From JAHEFT01 sp963700705 (lineage in GTDB: Bacteria; Pseudomonadota; Gammaproteobacteria; Xanthomonadales; SZUA-36), in the NCBI GenBank assembly GCA_963700705.1, contig CAVOYQ010000009.1, positions 248,001-312,000 of the forward strand: a stretch of 64,000 bases of DNA, read 5' to 3'. Each line of letters opens with the position of its first letter. The stretch's first letter is position 1. Made by a program: the position numbers and the translations under genes. This document shows positions 51,772-60,200 of the stretch, piece after piece. The notes beneath the pieces were generated by a model, which was not told where the DNA came from, did no database searches, and saw only the letters and a program-made list of their open reading frames with translations.

Positions 51772-52962
51772 ATGGCAAAAGCAAAATTTGAACGTACAAA
51801 GCCCCATGTAAACGTGGGCACGATTGGTCACGTGGATCATGGCAAGACGACGCTGACGGCGGCGATGACGAAAGTCTGTTCGGAGCTGCGTGGCGGAGAA
51901 TTCAAGGCCTTCGACCAGATCGACAATGCGCCGGAAGAGCGGGAGCGCGGGATTACGATTGCCACGGCGCACGTGGAATACGAATCGGACAAGCGGCACT
52001 ATGCGCACGTGGACTGCCCGGGACACGCGGATTATGTGAAGAACATGATCACGGGTGCGGCGCAGATGGACGGAGCGATCCTGGTGGTGTCGGCGGCCGA
52101 TGGCCCGATGCCGCAGACGCGTGAGCACATTCTGCTGGCGCGCCAGGTGGGTGTGCCGTACATCCTGGTGTACATGAACAAGGCGGACATGGTGGACGAC
52201 GCGGAGTTGTTGGAGCTGGTGGAGATGGAAGTGCGGGAGTTGTTGAGCTCGTACGATTTTCCAGGCGACGACACCCCGATCATCACGGGATCGGCGCTGA
52301 AGGCGCTGGCCGGGGAAGACACCGAGATGGGTGTGCAGTCGATCGCCCGTTTGCTGGTAGCGATGGATGAGTACATTCCGCAGCCGGTGCGTGCGACGGA
52401 CAAGCCGTTCCTGCTGCCGATCGAGGACGTGTTCTCGATATCGGGACGCGGGACGGTGGTAACCGGCCGCGTGGAGCGTGGGGTGGTGAAGGTGGGCGAG
52501 GAAGTCGAGATTGTCGGCATTCACCCGACCAAGAAAACGACCTGCACGGGTGTGGAGATGTTCCGCAAGCTGCTGGACGAAGGCCGTGCGGGCGATAACG
52601 TAGGTGTGTTGTTGCGTGGCACGAAGCGTGACGAAGTGGAGCGTGGCCAGGTACTGGCGCATCCGGGATCGATTACGCCGCACACCAGGTTTGAGGCGGA
52701 AGTCTATATTTTGTCGAAAGATGAAGGCGGCCGTCACACGCCGTTTTTCAAAGGCTACCGTCCGCAGTTTTATTTCCGCACGACCGACGTAACGGGTGCG
52801 TGTGAATTGCCGGAAGGCGTGGAGATGGTGATGCCGGGTGACAACGTGAAGATGCAGGTTGCCCTGATTGCGCCGATCGCGATGGAAGAAGGTCTGCGCT
52901 TTGCGATTCGCGAAGGCGGCCGTACCGTTGGCGCCGGCGTTGTCGCCAAGATCCACGAGTGA
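51772..52962 (+). CDS. tuf: Elongation factor Tu
   Basis: EF-Tu brings aminoacyl-tRNA to the ribosome. The 396-residue protein has all GTPase motifs: GHVDHGKTTL, RGITI, DCPGHADY, NKADM and GSALKA, with domains 2 and 3 intact to the usual end VGAGVVAKIHE. Position after tRNA-Thr and before tRNA-Trp and secE corresponds to tufB of enterobacteria. Codon use is markedly even and GTG/CGT/CTG-rich, as in a highly expressed gene. Confidence 0.98.
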   Translation: MAKAKFERTKPHVNVGTIGHVDHGKTTLTAAMTKVCSELRGGEFKAFDQIDNAPEERERGITIATAHVEYESDKRHYAHVDCPGHADYVKNMITGAAQMDGAILVVSAADGPMPQTREHILLARQVGVPYILVYMNKADMVDDAELLELVEMEVRELLSSYDFPGDDTPIITGSALKALAGEDTEMGVQSIARLLVAMDEYIPQPVRATDKPFLLPIEDVFSISGRGTVVTGRVERGVVKVGEEVEIVGIHPTKKTTCTGVEMFRKLLDEGRAGDNVGVLLRGTKRDEVERGQVLAHPGSITPHTRFEAEVYILSKDEGGRHTPFFKGYRPQFYFRTTDVTGACELPEGVEMVMPGDNVKMQVALIAPIAMEEGLRFAIREGGRTVGAGVVAKIHE

Positions 52963-52967
52963 GGTAA

Positions 52968-53139
52968 AGGAGCTTCTGAGGGCGCTTCTTTTATCGCGGA
53001 GCAGCGTAGGCAATGGAGACGTTGCGGTTTCGCCAAAGGCGAAGAAGCGACGTCGGAATGCCGGCAACGCGTGAAAACCGTTCCCTCAAAAGCGGCATGA
53101 ATGGCTCTGCTCTGGCGCTGACGCGCCAACCGCAGAGAG
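52968..53139 (+). repeat. Two-hairpin repeat after tuf, with an internal insertion
   Basis: Directly after the tuf stop, AAAGGAGCTTCTGAGGGCGC and TTCTTTTATCGCG, later GCGTGAAAACCGTTCCCTC and CTGGCGCTGACGCGCCAACC, follow the same order as the 106-bp repeat downstream of rplA. About 75 bases are inserted between the first two blocks. That insert (GTAGGCAATGGAGACG ... GTCGGAATGCCGGCAACGCG) resembles part of the MITE-like element at 43.2 kb on its minus strand. The 322-base tuf to tRNA-Trp spacer holds only this and the REP that follows. Confidence 0.65.
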
Positions 53140-53163
53140 GTAGGAGCGAATTCATTCGCGAAA
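53140..53163. repeat. REP-like element (GTAGGAGCGAATTCATTCGCGAA type)
   Basis: The head GTAGGAGCGAA is followed by the palindrome GCGAA-TTCA-TTCGC (53146-53159). This is the form of REP sequences common in Pseudomonas and Xanthomonadales-like genomes. It shares the head with the pair at 33.54 and 33.74 kb but has a different stem. Confidence 0.75.
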
Positions 53164-53284
53164 GATTCGGCTCTGCAACTGGCTTAATGCCATGAGACAG
53201 AGACAAATGAAATCCCGGGCTGGTGGTCCTTGAGGGCCACCAGCCTTGTGATTTCCAAGCAAAATTGATTGTGCGGAACTGTTT

Positions 53285-53360
53285 AGGCCAGTAGCTCAAT
53301 TGGCAGAGCGGCGGTCTCCAAAACCGCAGGTTGGGGGTTCGATTCCCTCCTGGCCTGCCA
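53285..53360 (+). tRNA. tRNA-Trp (anticodon CCA)
   Basis: Acceptor AGGCCAG/CTGGCCT, D arm with GCTCAATTGGCAGAGC, anticodon stem GCGGT/ACCGC around loop CTCCAAA (anticodon CCA), T loop TTCGATT, discriminator G and encoded CCA. It lies 34 bases before secE, as in Pseudomonas. Confidence 0.96.
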
Positions 53361-53394
53361 TAAACAGGTCTGTCAGGGAATAGAAGTCTGGAAA

Positions 53395-53772
53395 ATGACG
53401 AGTAAAGCAGAAACAAGCAAGTCATCGATCGTCAACACACTGCTGTTGGCTGTCGCCACTGCGTTGCTGATTGCCGGCGTTGGCGCCTACTACTGGTTCC
53501 AGGACCTGGCGATTACTCCAGTTCGGGTCGTGGCCCTGATCGTGATCGCGGTAATCGCTTCGTTCATCGCGGCACAATCGGATACCGGCGCCACGTTTTT
53601 CCGCTTCCTCAAGGAGTCGGATATCGAGCGTCGCAAAGTGGTCTGGCCTACTCACCAGGAGACTTTGCAGACTGCGCTGATGGTGATCATCGTGACGATC
53701 CTGATTTCACTTTTCCTTGCCGCTGTTGATTGGATCCTGGGTGCGGTGATTCGCTCGCTGGTAGGGGGCTGA
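53395..53772 (+). CDS. secE: Protein translocase subunit SecE
   Basis: SecE is the essential clamp of the SecYEG channel. The 125-residue product has three transmembrane helices (about 13-32, 42-59, 94-120), like the E. coli three-helix form. The conserved FLKESDIERRKVVWPTHQETLQTALMVIIVTI carries the amphipathic helix and the VVWP hinge. nusG follows 2 bases after its stop. Confidence 0.95.
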   Translation: MTSKAETSKSSIVNTLLLAVATALLIAGVGAYYWFQDLAITPVRVVALIVIAVIASFIAAQSDTGATFFRFLKESDIERRKVVWPTHQETLQTALMVIIVTILISLFLAAVDWILGAVIRSLVGG

Positions 53773-53774
53773 AA

Positions 53775-54308
53775 ATGACCAAGCGGTGGTACGTGGTACA
53801 CGCTTACTCGGGATTTGAGAAGCAGGTCAAGCGTTCTCTGGAAGACCGGATTCAACGCGCCGGAATGGAAGAGTCATTCGGCGACGTTTTGGTTCCGACC
53901 GAAGAAGTCGTGGAAATGAAAGGTGGTCAAAAGCGCCGTTCAGACCGGAAGTTTTTCCCCGGCTATGTGCTGGTCGAAATGGAAATGACCGACGAGACCT
54001 GGCACCTTGTGAAAGACGTGCCAAAAGTGATGGGCTTCATTGGAGGAACGGCTGACAAGCCGGCGCCGATCAGCCAGAAAGAAGCAGATGCCATTCTGAA
54101 CCGTGTTCAGGAAGGTGTTGACAAGCCCAGGCCGAAAGTACTTTTTGAGCCTGGTGAAATGGTTCGTGTCGTGGATGGACCATTTAACGATTTTAACGGC
54201 GTAGTCGAGGAAGTCGATTACGACAAGAGCCGCCTGAAAGTGGCGGTGTTGATTTTTGGACGTTCGACCCCGGTGGAACTCGAGTTCCACCAGATCGAAA
54301 AGTCTTGA
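53775..54308 (+). CDS. nusG: Transcription termination/antitermination factor NusG
   Basis: NusG binds RNA polymerase, Rho and the ribosome. The 177-residue protein shows RWYVVHAYSGFEKQVKRSLEDRI (NGN domain), PGYVLVEMEMTDETWHLVKDVPKVMGFIGG, and the KOW domain FEPGEMVRVVDGPFNDFNGVVEEVDYDKSRLKVAVLIFGRSTPVELEFHQIEK. The ATG 2 bases after the secE stop is preferred to an in-frame start inside secE. Confidence 0.97.
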   Translation: MTKRWYVVHAYSGFEKQVKRSLEDRIQRAGMEESFGDVLVPTEEVVEMKGGQKRRSDRKFFPGYVLVEMEMTDETWHLVKDVPKVMGFIGGTADKPAPISQKEADAILNRVQEGVDKPRPKVLFEPGEMVRVVDGPFNDFNGVVEEVDYDKSRLKVAVLIFGRSTPVELEFHQIEKS

Positions 54309-54311
54309 GTG

Positions 54312-54410
54312 CTTGACGGGCGCTTCTTTCATCGCTTTGCGATGAAAACCGTTCCCGACAAGCTGCATTAAGGAGTCTGCTGCTGACGCATCGCGTCAAT
54401 TGCAGACATG
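54312..54410 (+). repeat. Single copy of the two-hairpin repeat between nusG and rplK
   Basis: It has the same two stems as the tandem copies downstream: TTTCATCGC-TTT-GCGATGAAA (54327-54347, 9 bp perfect), then GTCTGC ... GCAGAC (54375-54407) enclosing TGACGC-ATC-GCGTCA. The 157-base spacer contains little else besides the rplK ribosome-binding site (GGGGAG). Confidence 0.75.
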
Positions 54411-54465
54411 ATACGGGGAGCCTTGCCGTTTGTCGGCGGGCGCATGAACCCGGGGAGAAAATCTA

Positions 54466-54900
54466 ATGGCGAAGAAAGTATTAGCCTATATCAAGTTGCA
54501 GGTGGCCGCGGGCGCAGCCAATCCGAGTCCTCCGGTAGGGCCGGCTTTGGGTCAGCACGGCGTCAATATCATGGAGTTCTGCAAGGCGTTCAACGCCAAG
54601 ACGCAGAACCTGGAAAACGGAATGCCGACGCCCGTGGTTATTACGGTATACGCCGACCGCAGCTTCACCTTTATCACCAAGACCCCTCCTGCCGCAGTCT
54701 TGCTTCGCAAGGCAGCGGGCGTTCCCAAGGGCAGTGGCGAACCCAACACCAAGAAAGTGGGGAAGGTGAACCGTCAACAGCTCGAAGAGATTGCAAAGCT
54801 GAAGGAGCCTGATCTTACGGCAGCCGATCTGGATGCAGCCGTCAGGACCATCGCCGGAACAGCGCGCAGCATGGGCCTCAATGTTGAAGGAGTGGTGTGA
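54466..54900 (+). CDS. rplK: 50S ribosomal protein L11
   Basis: L11 forms the GTPase-associated centre and is needed for RelA activation. The 144 residues match the family: IKLQVAAGAANPSPPVGPALGQHGVNIMEFCKAFNAKT, then SFTFITKTPPAAVLLRKAAG, and the rRNA-binding C-terminal domain ending GTARSMGLNVEG. The stop TGA overlaps the rplA ATG by one base. Confidence 0.98.
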   Translation: MAKKVLAYIKLQVAAGAANPSPPVGPALGQHGVNIMEFCKAFNAKTQNLENGMPTPVVITVYADRSFTFITKTPPAAVLLRKAAGVPKGSGEPNTKKVGKVNRQQLEEIAKLKEPDLTAADLDAAVRTIAGTARSMGLNVEGVV

Positions 54901-55595
54901 TGGGACGCATGGGTAAAAGATTGAAAGCTGTCCGCGAGCAGGTAGTGCCCGGTAAAGCCTATTCCATCGACGAAGCCCTGGAGATCCTCAAGGGCTCCAG
55001 CAGAGTCAAGTTCGTGGAATCGGTAGATGTGGCGGTGCGCCTCGGCGTTGACCCCCGCAAGTCGGATCAGAACGTGCGCGGTTCGACTGTTTTGCCTAAC
55101 GGCACCGGCAAGCAGGTCCGTGTAGCGGTTTTCGCCCAGAGTGAAAACGCGGAAAAGGCCAAAGCCGCCGGCGCCGATGTTGTCGGCATGGATGACCTGC
55201 ACGACCAGATCAAGGGCGGAGACCTGGCCTTTGATGTCGTGATCGCCACACCGGACGCAATGCGGGTTGTCGGTAAGCTGGGCCAGGTGTTAGGTCCGCG
55301 TGGACTGATGCCCAACCCGAAAGTTGGCACGGTGACGACCGATGTTGAAACCGCGGTCAGGAACGCTAAAGCCGGCCAGGTGCGTTATCGCACGGACAAG
55401 GCGGGAATCATCCACAGCACGATCGGCAAGGTCAATTTTGAACCGGACGCGTTGAAGGACAACCTTAACGCACTCCTGAAAGACCTGGTCAAGTTGAAAC
55501 CGGCCTCGTCCAAGGGCGTTTACCTGCAAAAAGTGGCGGTATCAACCACCATGGGCCCTGGTATCCAGGTCGACAGGGCTTCGCTTAACGTTTAA
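54900..55595 (+). CDS. rplA: 50S ribosomal protein L1
   Basis: L1 forms the ribosomal stalk at the E site and can repress its own operon by binding mRNA. The 231-residue protein shows KFVESVDVAVRLGVDPRKSDQNVRGSTVLPNGTGKQVRVAVFAQ and GQVLGPRGLMPNPKVGTVTTDVETAV, with the C-terminal YLQKVAVSTTMGPGIQVD. The ATG overlaps the rplK stop (TGATG); a GTG one codon earlier is possible. Its stop codon is immediately followed by a tandem repeat array. Confidence 0.97.
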   Translation: MGRMGKRLKAVREQVVPGKAYSIDEALEILKGSSRVKFVESVDVAVRLGVDPRKSDQNVRGSTVLPNGTGKQVRVAVFAQSENAEKAKAAGADVVGMDDLHDQIKGGDLAFDVVIATPDAMRVVGKLGQVLGPRGLMPNPKVGTVTTDVETAVRNAKAGQVRYRTDKAGIIHSTIGKVNFEPDALKDNLNALLKDLVKLKPASSKGVYLQKVAVSTTMGPGIQVDRASLNV

Positions 55596-55866
55596 GGAGT
55601 CTCTCGGGCGCTTCTTTCATCGCGTTGCGATGAAAATCGTTCCCTCGAGACGGAAAGTTTGGAGTCTGCTGCTGACGCTTCGCGCCAACTGCAGACATTG
55701 AGGAGTCTCTCGGGCGCTTCTTTCATCGCGTTGCGATGAAAATCGTTCCCTCGAGACGGAAAAATTGGAGTCTGCTGCTGACGCTGCGCGCCAACTGCAG
55801 ACATTGAGGAGTCTCTCGGGCGCTTCTTTCATCGCGTTGCGATGAAAATCGTTCCCTCGAGACGGT
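55595..55866 (+). repeat. Tandem array of a 106-bp two-hairpin repeat after rplA
   Basis: Units begin AGGAGTCTCTCGGGCGCTTC at 55595, 55701 and 55807, an exact 106-bp period with two full copies and a third of about 60 bp. Copies differ at few positions (for example CTTCGC against CTGCGC). Each unit has a stem TCATCGC-GTT-GCGATGA and a second stem GTCTGC ... GCAGAC. The frames across the array that look open are repeats of one another and have no coding support. Divergent single copies follow nusG and tuf. This array and the L10 leader fill the 563 bases between rplA and rplJ. Confidence 0.92.
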
Positions 55867-55929
55867 GAATTTTTCATCCGGCTTTCAAAGCGGGTGATGG
55901 ATAGGCGGGCTGCTCCGGCTTTTTTGGCC

Positions 55930-56158
55930 GGGATAGACCGTCAGAGACCGCAGGTGCGGTGTTCCTTTGGATCGATTGAAGGGATGCTGTTTAAGCGTGA
56001 ACCGGGTGACCGGCCACAGCCTGCGCAGATGGTGGCAGCCCCGCTACTGGATTGAATGCAGTGTCAGCCTGGCAGGCGTTCAATCCCGTAGCGGGGTCAC
56101 CACTGAAGACGAGTCGATGGACCGGGAAACCGGGAAAGATGACTCCAGGAGGTAATCA
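55930..56158 (+). promoter_or_regulatory. Likely L10 leader RNA upstream of rplJ
   Basis: The region shows a small stem ACCGC-AGGT-GCGGT (55947-55960). It then shows a very stable 20-bp stem with one mismatch, 56039-56058 against 56077-56096 (CCCCGCTAC ... GTAGCGGGG), enclosing CCTGGCAGG. The rplJ ribosome-binding site AGGAGGT follows at the end. In E. coli L10 and the L10-L12 complex bind a leader at this place to repress translation; that this leader works the same way is inferred from position and structure. Confidence 0.6.
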
Positions 56159-56686
56159 ATGGCGCTCAATCTTGAGCAAAAGAAAGCGGTAGTTGCTGAA
56201 GTGGCCGATGTGGCCAACAAGGCGCTTGCTGCTGTCGCTGCAGAGTATCGTGGTCTGACGGTCGAGGAGATGACTGAACTCCGTGTGAAAGCACGCGAGG
56301 GAGGAGTTTTTTTGAAAGTCGCCAAGAATACCCTGGTCAGCAGAGCTGTTGAGGGTACGGAATACGAATGCATGCAGGAATCGCTGACAGGACCTCTTCT
56401 GTTCGCGTTCAGCATGGAAGATCCCGGTGCTGCCGCACGCCTTGTCAAGGACTATGCAAAAACCCATGACAAACTTATCGCGAAACTTGTTGCGGTAGGC
56501 GGTCAGCTGTATGGCGCGTCCGAATTGGAACGCCTGTCCAGCTTGCCGACTTACGATCAGGCCATCTCGATATTGATGGGTGTGATGAAGGCGCCGATCG
56601 AGAAATTCGTCAGGACCCTTGCCGAACCGCATACCAAGCTGGTTCGGACCGTTGCTGCTGTGCGTGACGCCAAGCAAGCTGCTTGA
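56159..56686 (+). CDS. rplJ: 50S ribosomal protein L10
   Basis: L10 is the base of the L7/L12 stalk. The 175-residue protein shows LNLEQKKAVVAEVADVANKALAAVAAEYRGLTVEEMTELR, RVKAREGGVFLKVAKNTLVSRAVEGTEY, GPLLFAFSMEDPGAAARLVKDYAK, and the helical C-terminal stalk-binding tail (EKFVRTLAEPHTKLVRTVAAVRDAKQAA). A strong AGGAGGT lies 6 bases upstream. Confidence 0.97.
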   Translation: MALNLEQKKAVVAEVADVANKALAAVAAEYRGLTVEEMTELRVKAREGGVFLKVAKNTLVSRAVEGTEYECMQESLTGPLLFAFSMEDPGAAARLVKDYAKTHDKLIAKLVAVGGQLYGASELERLSSLPTYDQAISILMGVMKAPIEKFVRTLAEPHTKLVRTVAAVRDAKQAA

Positions 56687-56743
56687 TTCTATTAACCGAT
56701 TGGTGGGCTAGACCCCAGATAATCAACTATTACGGAGACGACA

Positions 56744-57124
56744 ATGGCCGTTTCAAAAGAAGATATTCTTGAAACAATTTCAAATATGAGCGTGATGGAT
56801 GTCGTAGAACTCATCAGCGCAATGGAAGAAAAATTCGGCGTTTCAGCTGCGGCGCCTGTAGCTATGGCTGCCGGCCCGGCTGCCGGTGGTGACGTTGCCG
56901 CTGCAGAGGAACAGACCGAATTTAACGTAGTCCTTACCTCTTTCGGTTCCCAGAAAGTGCCGGTGATCAAGACAGTACGTGAGATCACCGGACTTGGGTT
57001 GAAAGAAGCCAAGGACCTGGTCGAAGGCGTGCCCTCTGCCGTTAAGGAAGGTGTGTCAAAAGACGAAGCTGAACAAATCAAGAAGAAGCTCGAAGAAGCA
57101 GGCGCTTCGGTCGAGGTTAAGTAA
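56744..57124 (+). CDS. rplL: 50S ribosomal protein L7/L12
   Basis: L12 dimers recruit translation factors. The 126-residue protein has the N-terminal dimer domain (SKEDILETISNMSVMDVVELISAMEEKFGVSA), an Ala/Pro/Gly hinge, and the C-terminal domain (TEFNVVLTSFGSQKVPVIKTVREITGLGLKEAKDLVEGVPSAVKEGVSKDEAEQIKKKLEEAGASVEVK). It lies 57 bases after rplJ. Confidence 0.98.
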   Translation: MAVSKEDILETISNMSVMDVVELISAMEEKFGVSAAAPVAMAAGPAAGGDVAAAEEQTEFNVVLTSFGSQKVPVIKTVREITGLGLKEAKDLVEGVPSAVKEGVSKDEAEQIKKKLEEAGASVEVK

Positions 57125-57236
57125 ATCTTCTTCCCTGATTTTTGGGGCTGAAAAGAAATGGGCTGGGGACACGTGTCTCCGGCCTGTTTCTGCTTGTATT
57201 TCGAATGAATATTGATCGCACGGGCGGAAACTGATC
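57125..57236 (+). promoter_or_regulatory. rplL-rpoB spacer with a short hairpin
   Basis: The 112-base spacer contains GGGGACAC/GTGTCTCC (57165-57180), a stem with no loop as written, so it would pair with fewer bases in practice. In E. coli this spacer holds an attenuator and an RNase III site; here only position and weak palindromy support that. No T-run is present. Confidence 0.3.
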
Positions 57237-60200
57237 ATGACTTACTCTTTCACGGAAAAAAAGCGCATTCGCAAGGATTTCGGTAAGCGGGAATCCATAC
57301 TGGAAGTGCCCTATCTTCTGCAAACACAAATCCGCTCCTACCAGGAGTTCCTGCAAACGGACACTCCCCTGGACGACAGGCGGGATCGCGGCCTGCATGG
57401 AGCGTTGAATTCGGTGTTTCCAATCGTTGCCTATTCGGGCAACGCGGCGCTTGAGTACGTAAGCTACAAGCTGGGCGACCCGGTGTTTGACGTAAAAGAG
57501 TGCAAATTACGGGGCATGTCCTATGGCGCGCCTCTGCGGGTAAAAGTGCGCCTGGTCATTTATGACCGTGAAAGTTCCGCGAAAGTGAAGCCGGTCAAGT
57601 ATGTCAAGGAGCAGGAAGTCTACATGGGTGACCTGCCCCTGATGACGGAAACCGGGACGTTTATCGTCAATGGCACCGAACGGGTGATCGTGTCCCAGTT
57701 GCACCGTTCTCCCGGGGTCTTTTATGACCATGACCGGGGCAAGACACATTCCAGTGGAAAATTGTTGTTTTCCGCCCGGGTTATTCCCTATCGCGGTTCG
57801 TGGCTGGACTTCGAGTTCGATCCGAAGGACTGCATCTTCACGAGAATCGACCGGCGCCGGAAGTTACCGGTAACCATCTTGCTGCGCGCCCTGGGTATGA
57901 CCAACGAGGAAATCCTCGATACGTTTTTTGAAACCAGCGTGGTCACGCTGAAGAAATCCGGTGCAAAGCTCGAACTGATTCCGGAGCGCCTGCGGGGTGA
58001 AACGGCATTCTTCGACATCCGCAGCAAGACCGGAAAAGTGCTCATCCCCAAGGGTAAGCGCATCACGGCCCGGCACGTAAAACTGATCGAAGAGGCCGGT
58101 GTTGAAACGCTGGAAGTTCCAGATGAATACCTGGTGGGCAAAATTATCGCCAACTCGATCGTTGACAAGCAATCAGGAGAAGTCCTGGCCGAGGCCAATG
58201 CTGAAATTACCGACGAATTACTGGAGAGCTTGCGCGAGGCCGGGGTCAAAAAGCTGAACCTGCTTTATGTCAACGACCTGGACCAGGGACCTTATATCTC
58301 GAGCACGCTCAACATTGATCCGACCAAGAGCGAACTCGATGCATTGGTTGAAATTTACCGGATGATGCGTCCGGGTGAACCGCCGACCAAGGATGCCGCC
58401 CAGAACCTGTTCAAAAACCTCTTTTTCACCGAAGAGCGTTACGACCTTTCGGCCGTCGGCCGGATGAAGTTCAATCGTCGCGTAGGCCGCAAGGAAGTCG
58501 AAGGTTCCGGTGTTCTTAACCGGGAGGACATTCTCGAGGTGCTGCGTGTTTTGATTGATATCCGCAACGGCAAAGGCAATGTGGATGACATTGACCACCT
58601 GGGTAATCGCCGGGTGCGCAGCGTGGGTGAAATGGCCGAAAACGTGTTCCGGGTAGGCCTGGTCCGCGTGGAGCGTGCCGTTCGCGAACGGCTGTCGGTT
58701 GCAGAAAGTGAAGGCCTGTCGCCGCAGGAATTGATCAACGCGAAGCCGGTTGCAGCTGCTGTAAAAGAATTTTTCGGATCTTCCCAGCTCAGCCAGTTCA
58801 TGGATCAGAACAACCCGCTGTCCGAAGTGACACACAAACGGCGTGTTTCAGCACTGGGCCCGGGCGGTCTGACGCGTGAGCGGGCAGGGTTCGAAGTTCG
58901 CGACGTGCATCCGACACATTACGGTCGCGTATGTCCTATTGAAACGCCTGAAGGCCCGAACATCGGGCTGATCAACTCACTGGCGGTTTACGCCAGGACC
59001 AATGACTACGGCTTTCTTGAAACACCATACCGGAAAGTCAGCGACGGCAAGGTAACCAAGGACGTCGAGTATTTGTCGGCGATCGAGGAGGGTGATTACG
59101 TGATTGCCCAGGCCAACGCCGAGCTCGACAAAAAGGGAAAGTTTGTCGATGACTTCATTCCCTGCCGCCACCAGGGGGAATTTACCCTGATGGGGCCGTC
59201 TGACATCAGTTACATGGACGTTTCACCGAAACAGATCGTGTCCGTGGCGGCTTCGCTTGTTCCGTTCCTGGAACACGATGATGCGAACCGCGCACTGATG
59301 GGCTCGAACATGCAGCGCCAGGCCGTGCCAACCTTGAAGGCGGAAAAACCGCTGGTGGGTACCGGTATGGAGCGTAGCGTCGCAACCGACTCCGGCGTAA
59401 CAGCGGTCGCACGCCGTGGCGGTGTGGTCGACCAGGTGGATGCCGGACGTATCGTGGTCAGAGCGAACGAAGAAGAAGTGCCGGTCGGTGATCCCGGGGT
59501 GGATATTTACAACCTGACCAAGTACCAGCGCTCAAATCAGAACACCTGCATGAACCAGCGGCCCCTGGTACGGGTCGGTGATGTTGTCTCAACCGGAGAC
59601 GTCCTGGCGGATGGACCGTCCACCGACCTGGGTGAACTGGCGCTGGGACAGAACATGCTGGTCGCCTTCATGCCCTGGAACGGCTACAACTTCGAGGACT
59701 CCATCCTGATCTCGGAACGGGTTGTCCAGGAAGATCGTTACACCACGATTCATATTGAAGAACTCACGTGCGTTGCGCGGGATACCAAGCTGGGGTCTGA
59801 AGAGATTTCCGCCGACATTCCGAATGTGGGTGAGCACAATCTGAACAAGCTCGACCAGGCCGGTATCGTTTACATCGGCGCGGAGGTCAGTGCAGGCGAT
59901 ATCCTGGTCGGCAAAGTGACCCCCAAAGGGGAAACCCAACTGACTCCGGAAGAGAAACTGCTGCGTGCGATCTTTGGAGAAAAAGCGTCGGACGTGAAAG
60001 ACACCTCCCTGCGTGTTCCGAGCGGTATGGACGGGACCGTTATCGACGTCCAGGTGTTCACGCGGGATGGCGTCGAGAAAGACGATCGCGCCATTTCCAT
60101 CGAACGCGAGCAACTCCGGCAGGTGCGCAAGGATCTTGACGACCAGTTGCGAATCGTTGAAAACGCCATTTTTCAGCGTATTGAAAACGCGTTGAGCGGA

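Noticed and set aside
51721..53067. 448-codon open frame opposite tuf
   Set aside because: His/Arg-rich shadow of EF-Tu codon usage; no start context or domain.
55595..55866. Tandem 106-bp repeats as a CRISPR array or small genes
   Set aside because: No unique spacers between short repeats and no cas genes; short frames inside are repeat copies without coding support.
57125..57236. Rho-independent terminator between rplL and rpoB
   Set aside because: The palindrome has no loop-friendly centre and no T-run, so termination cannot be claimed.
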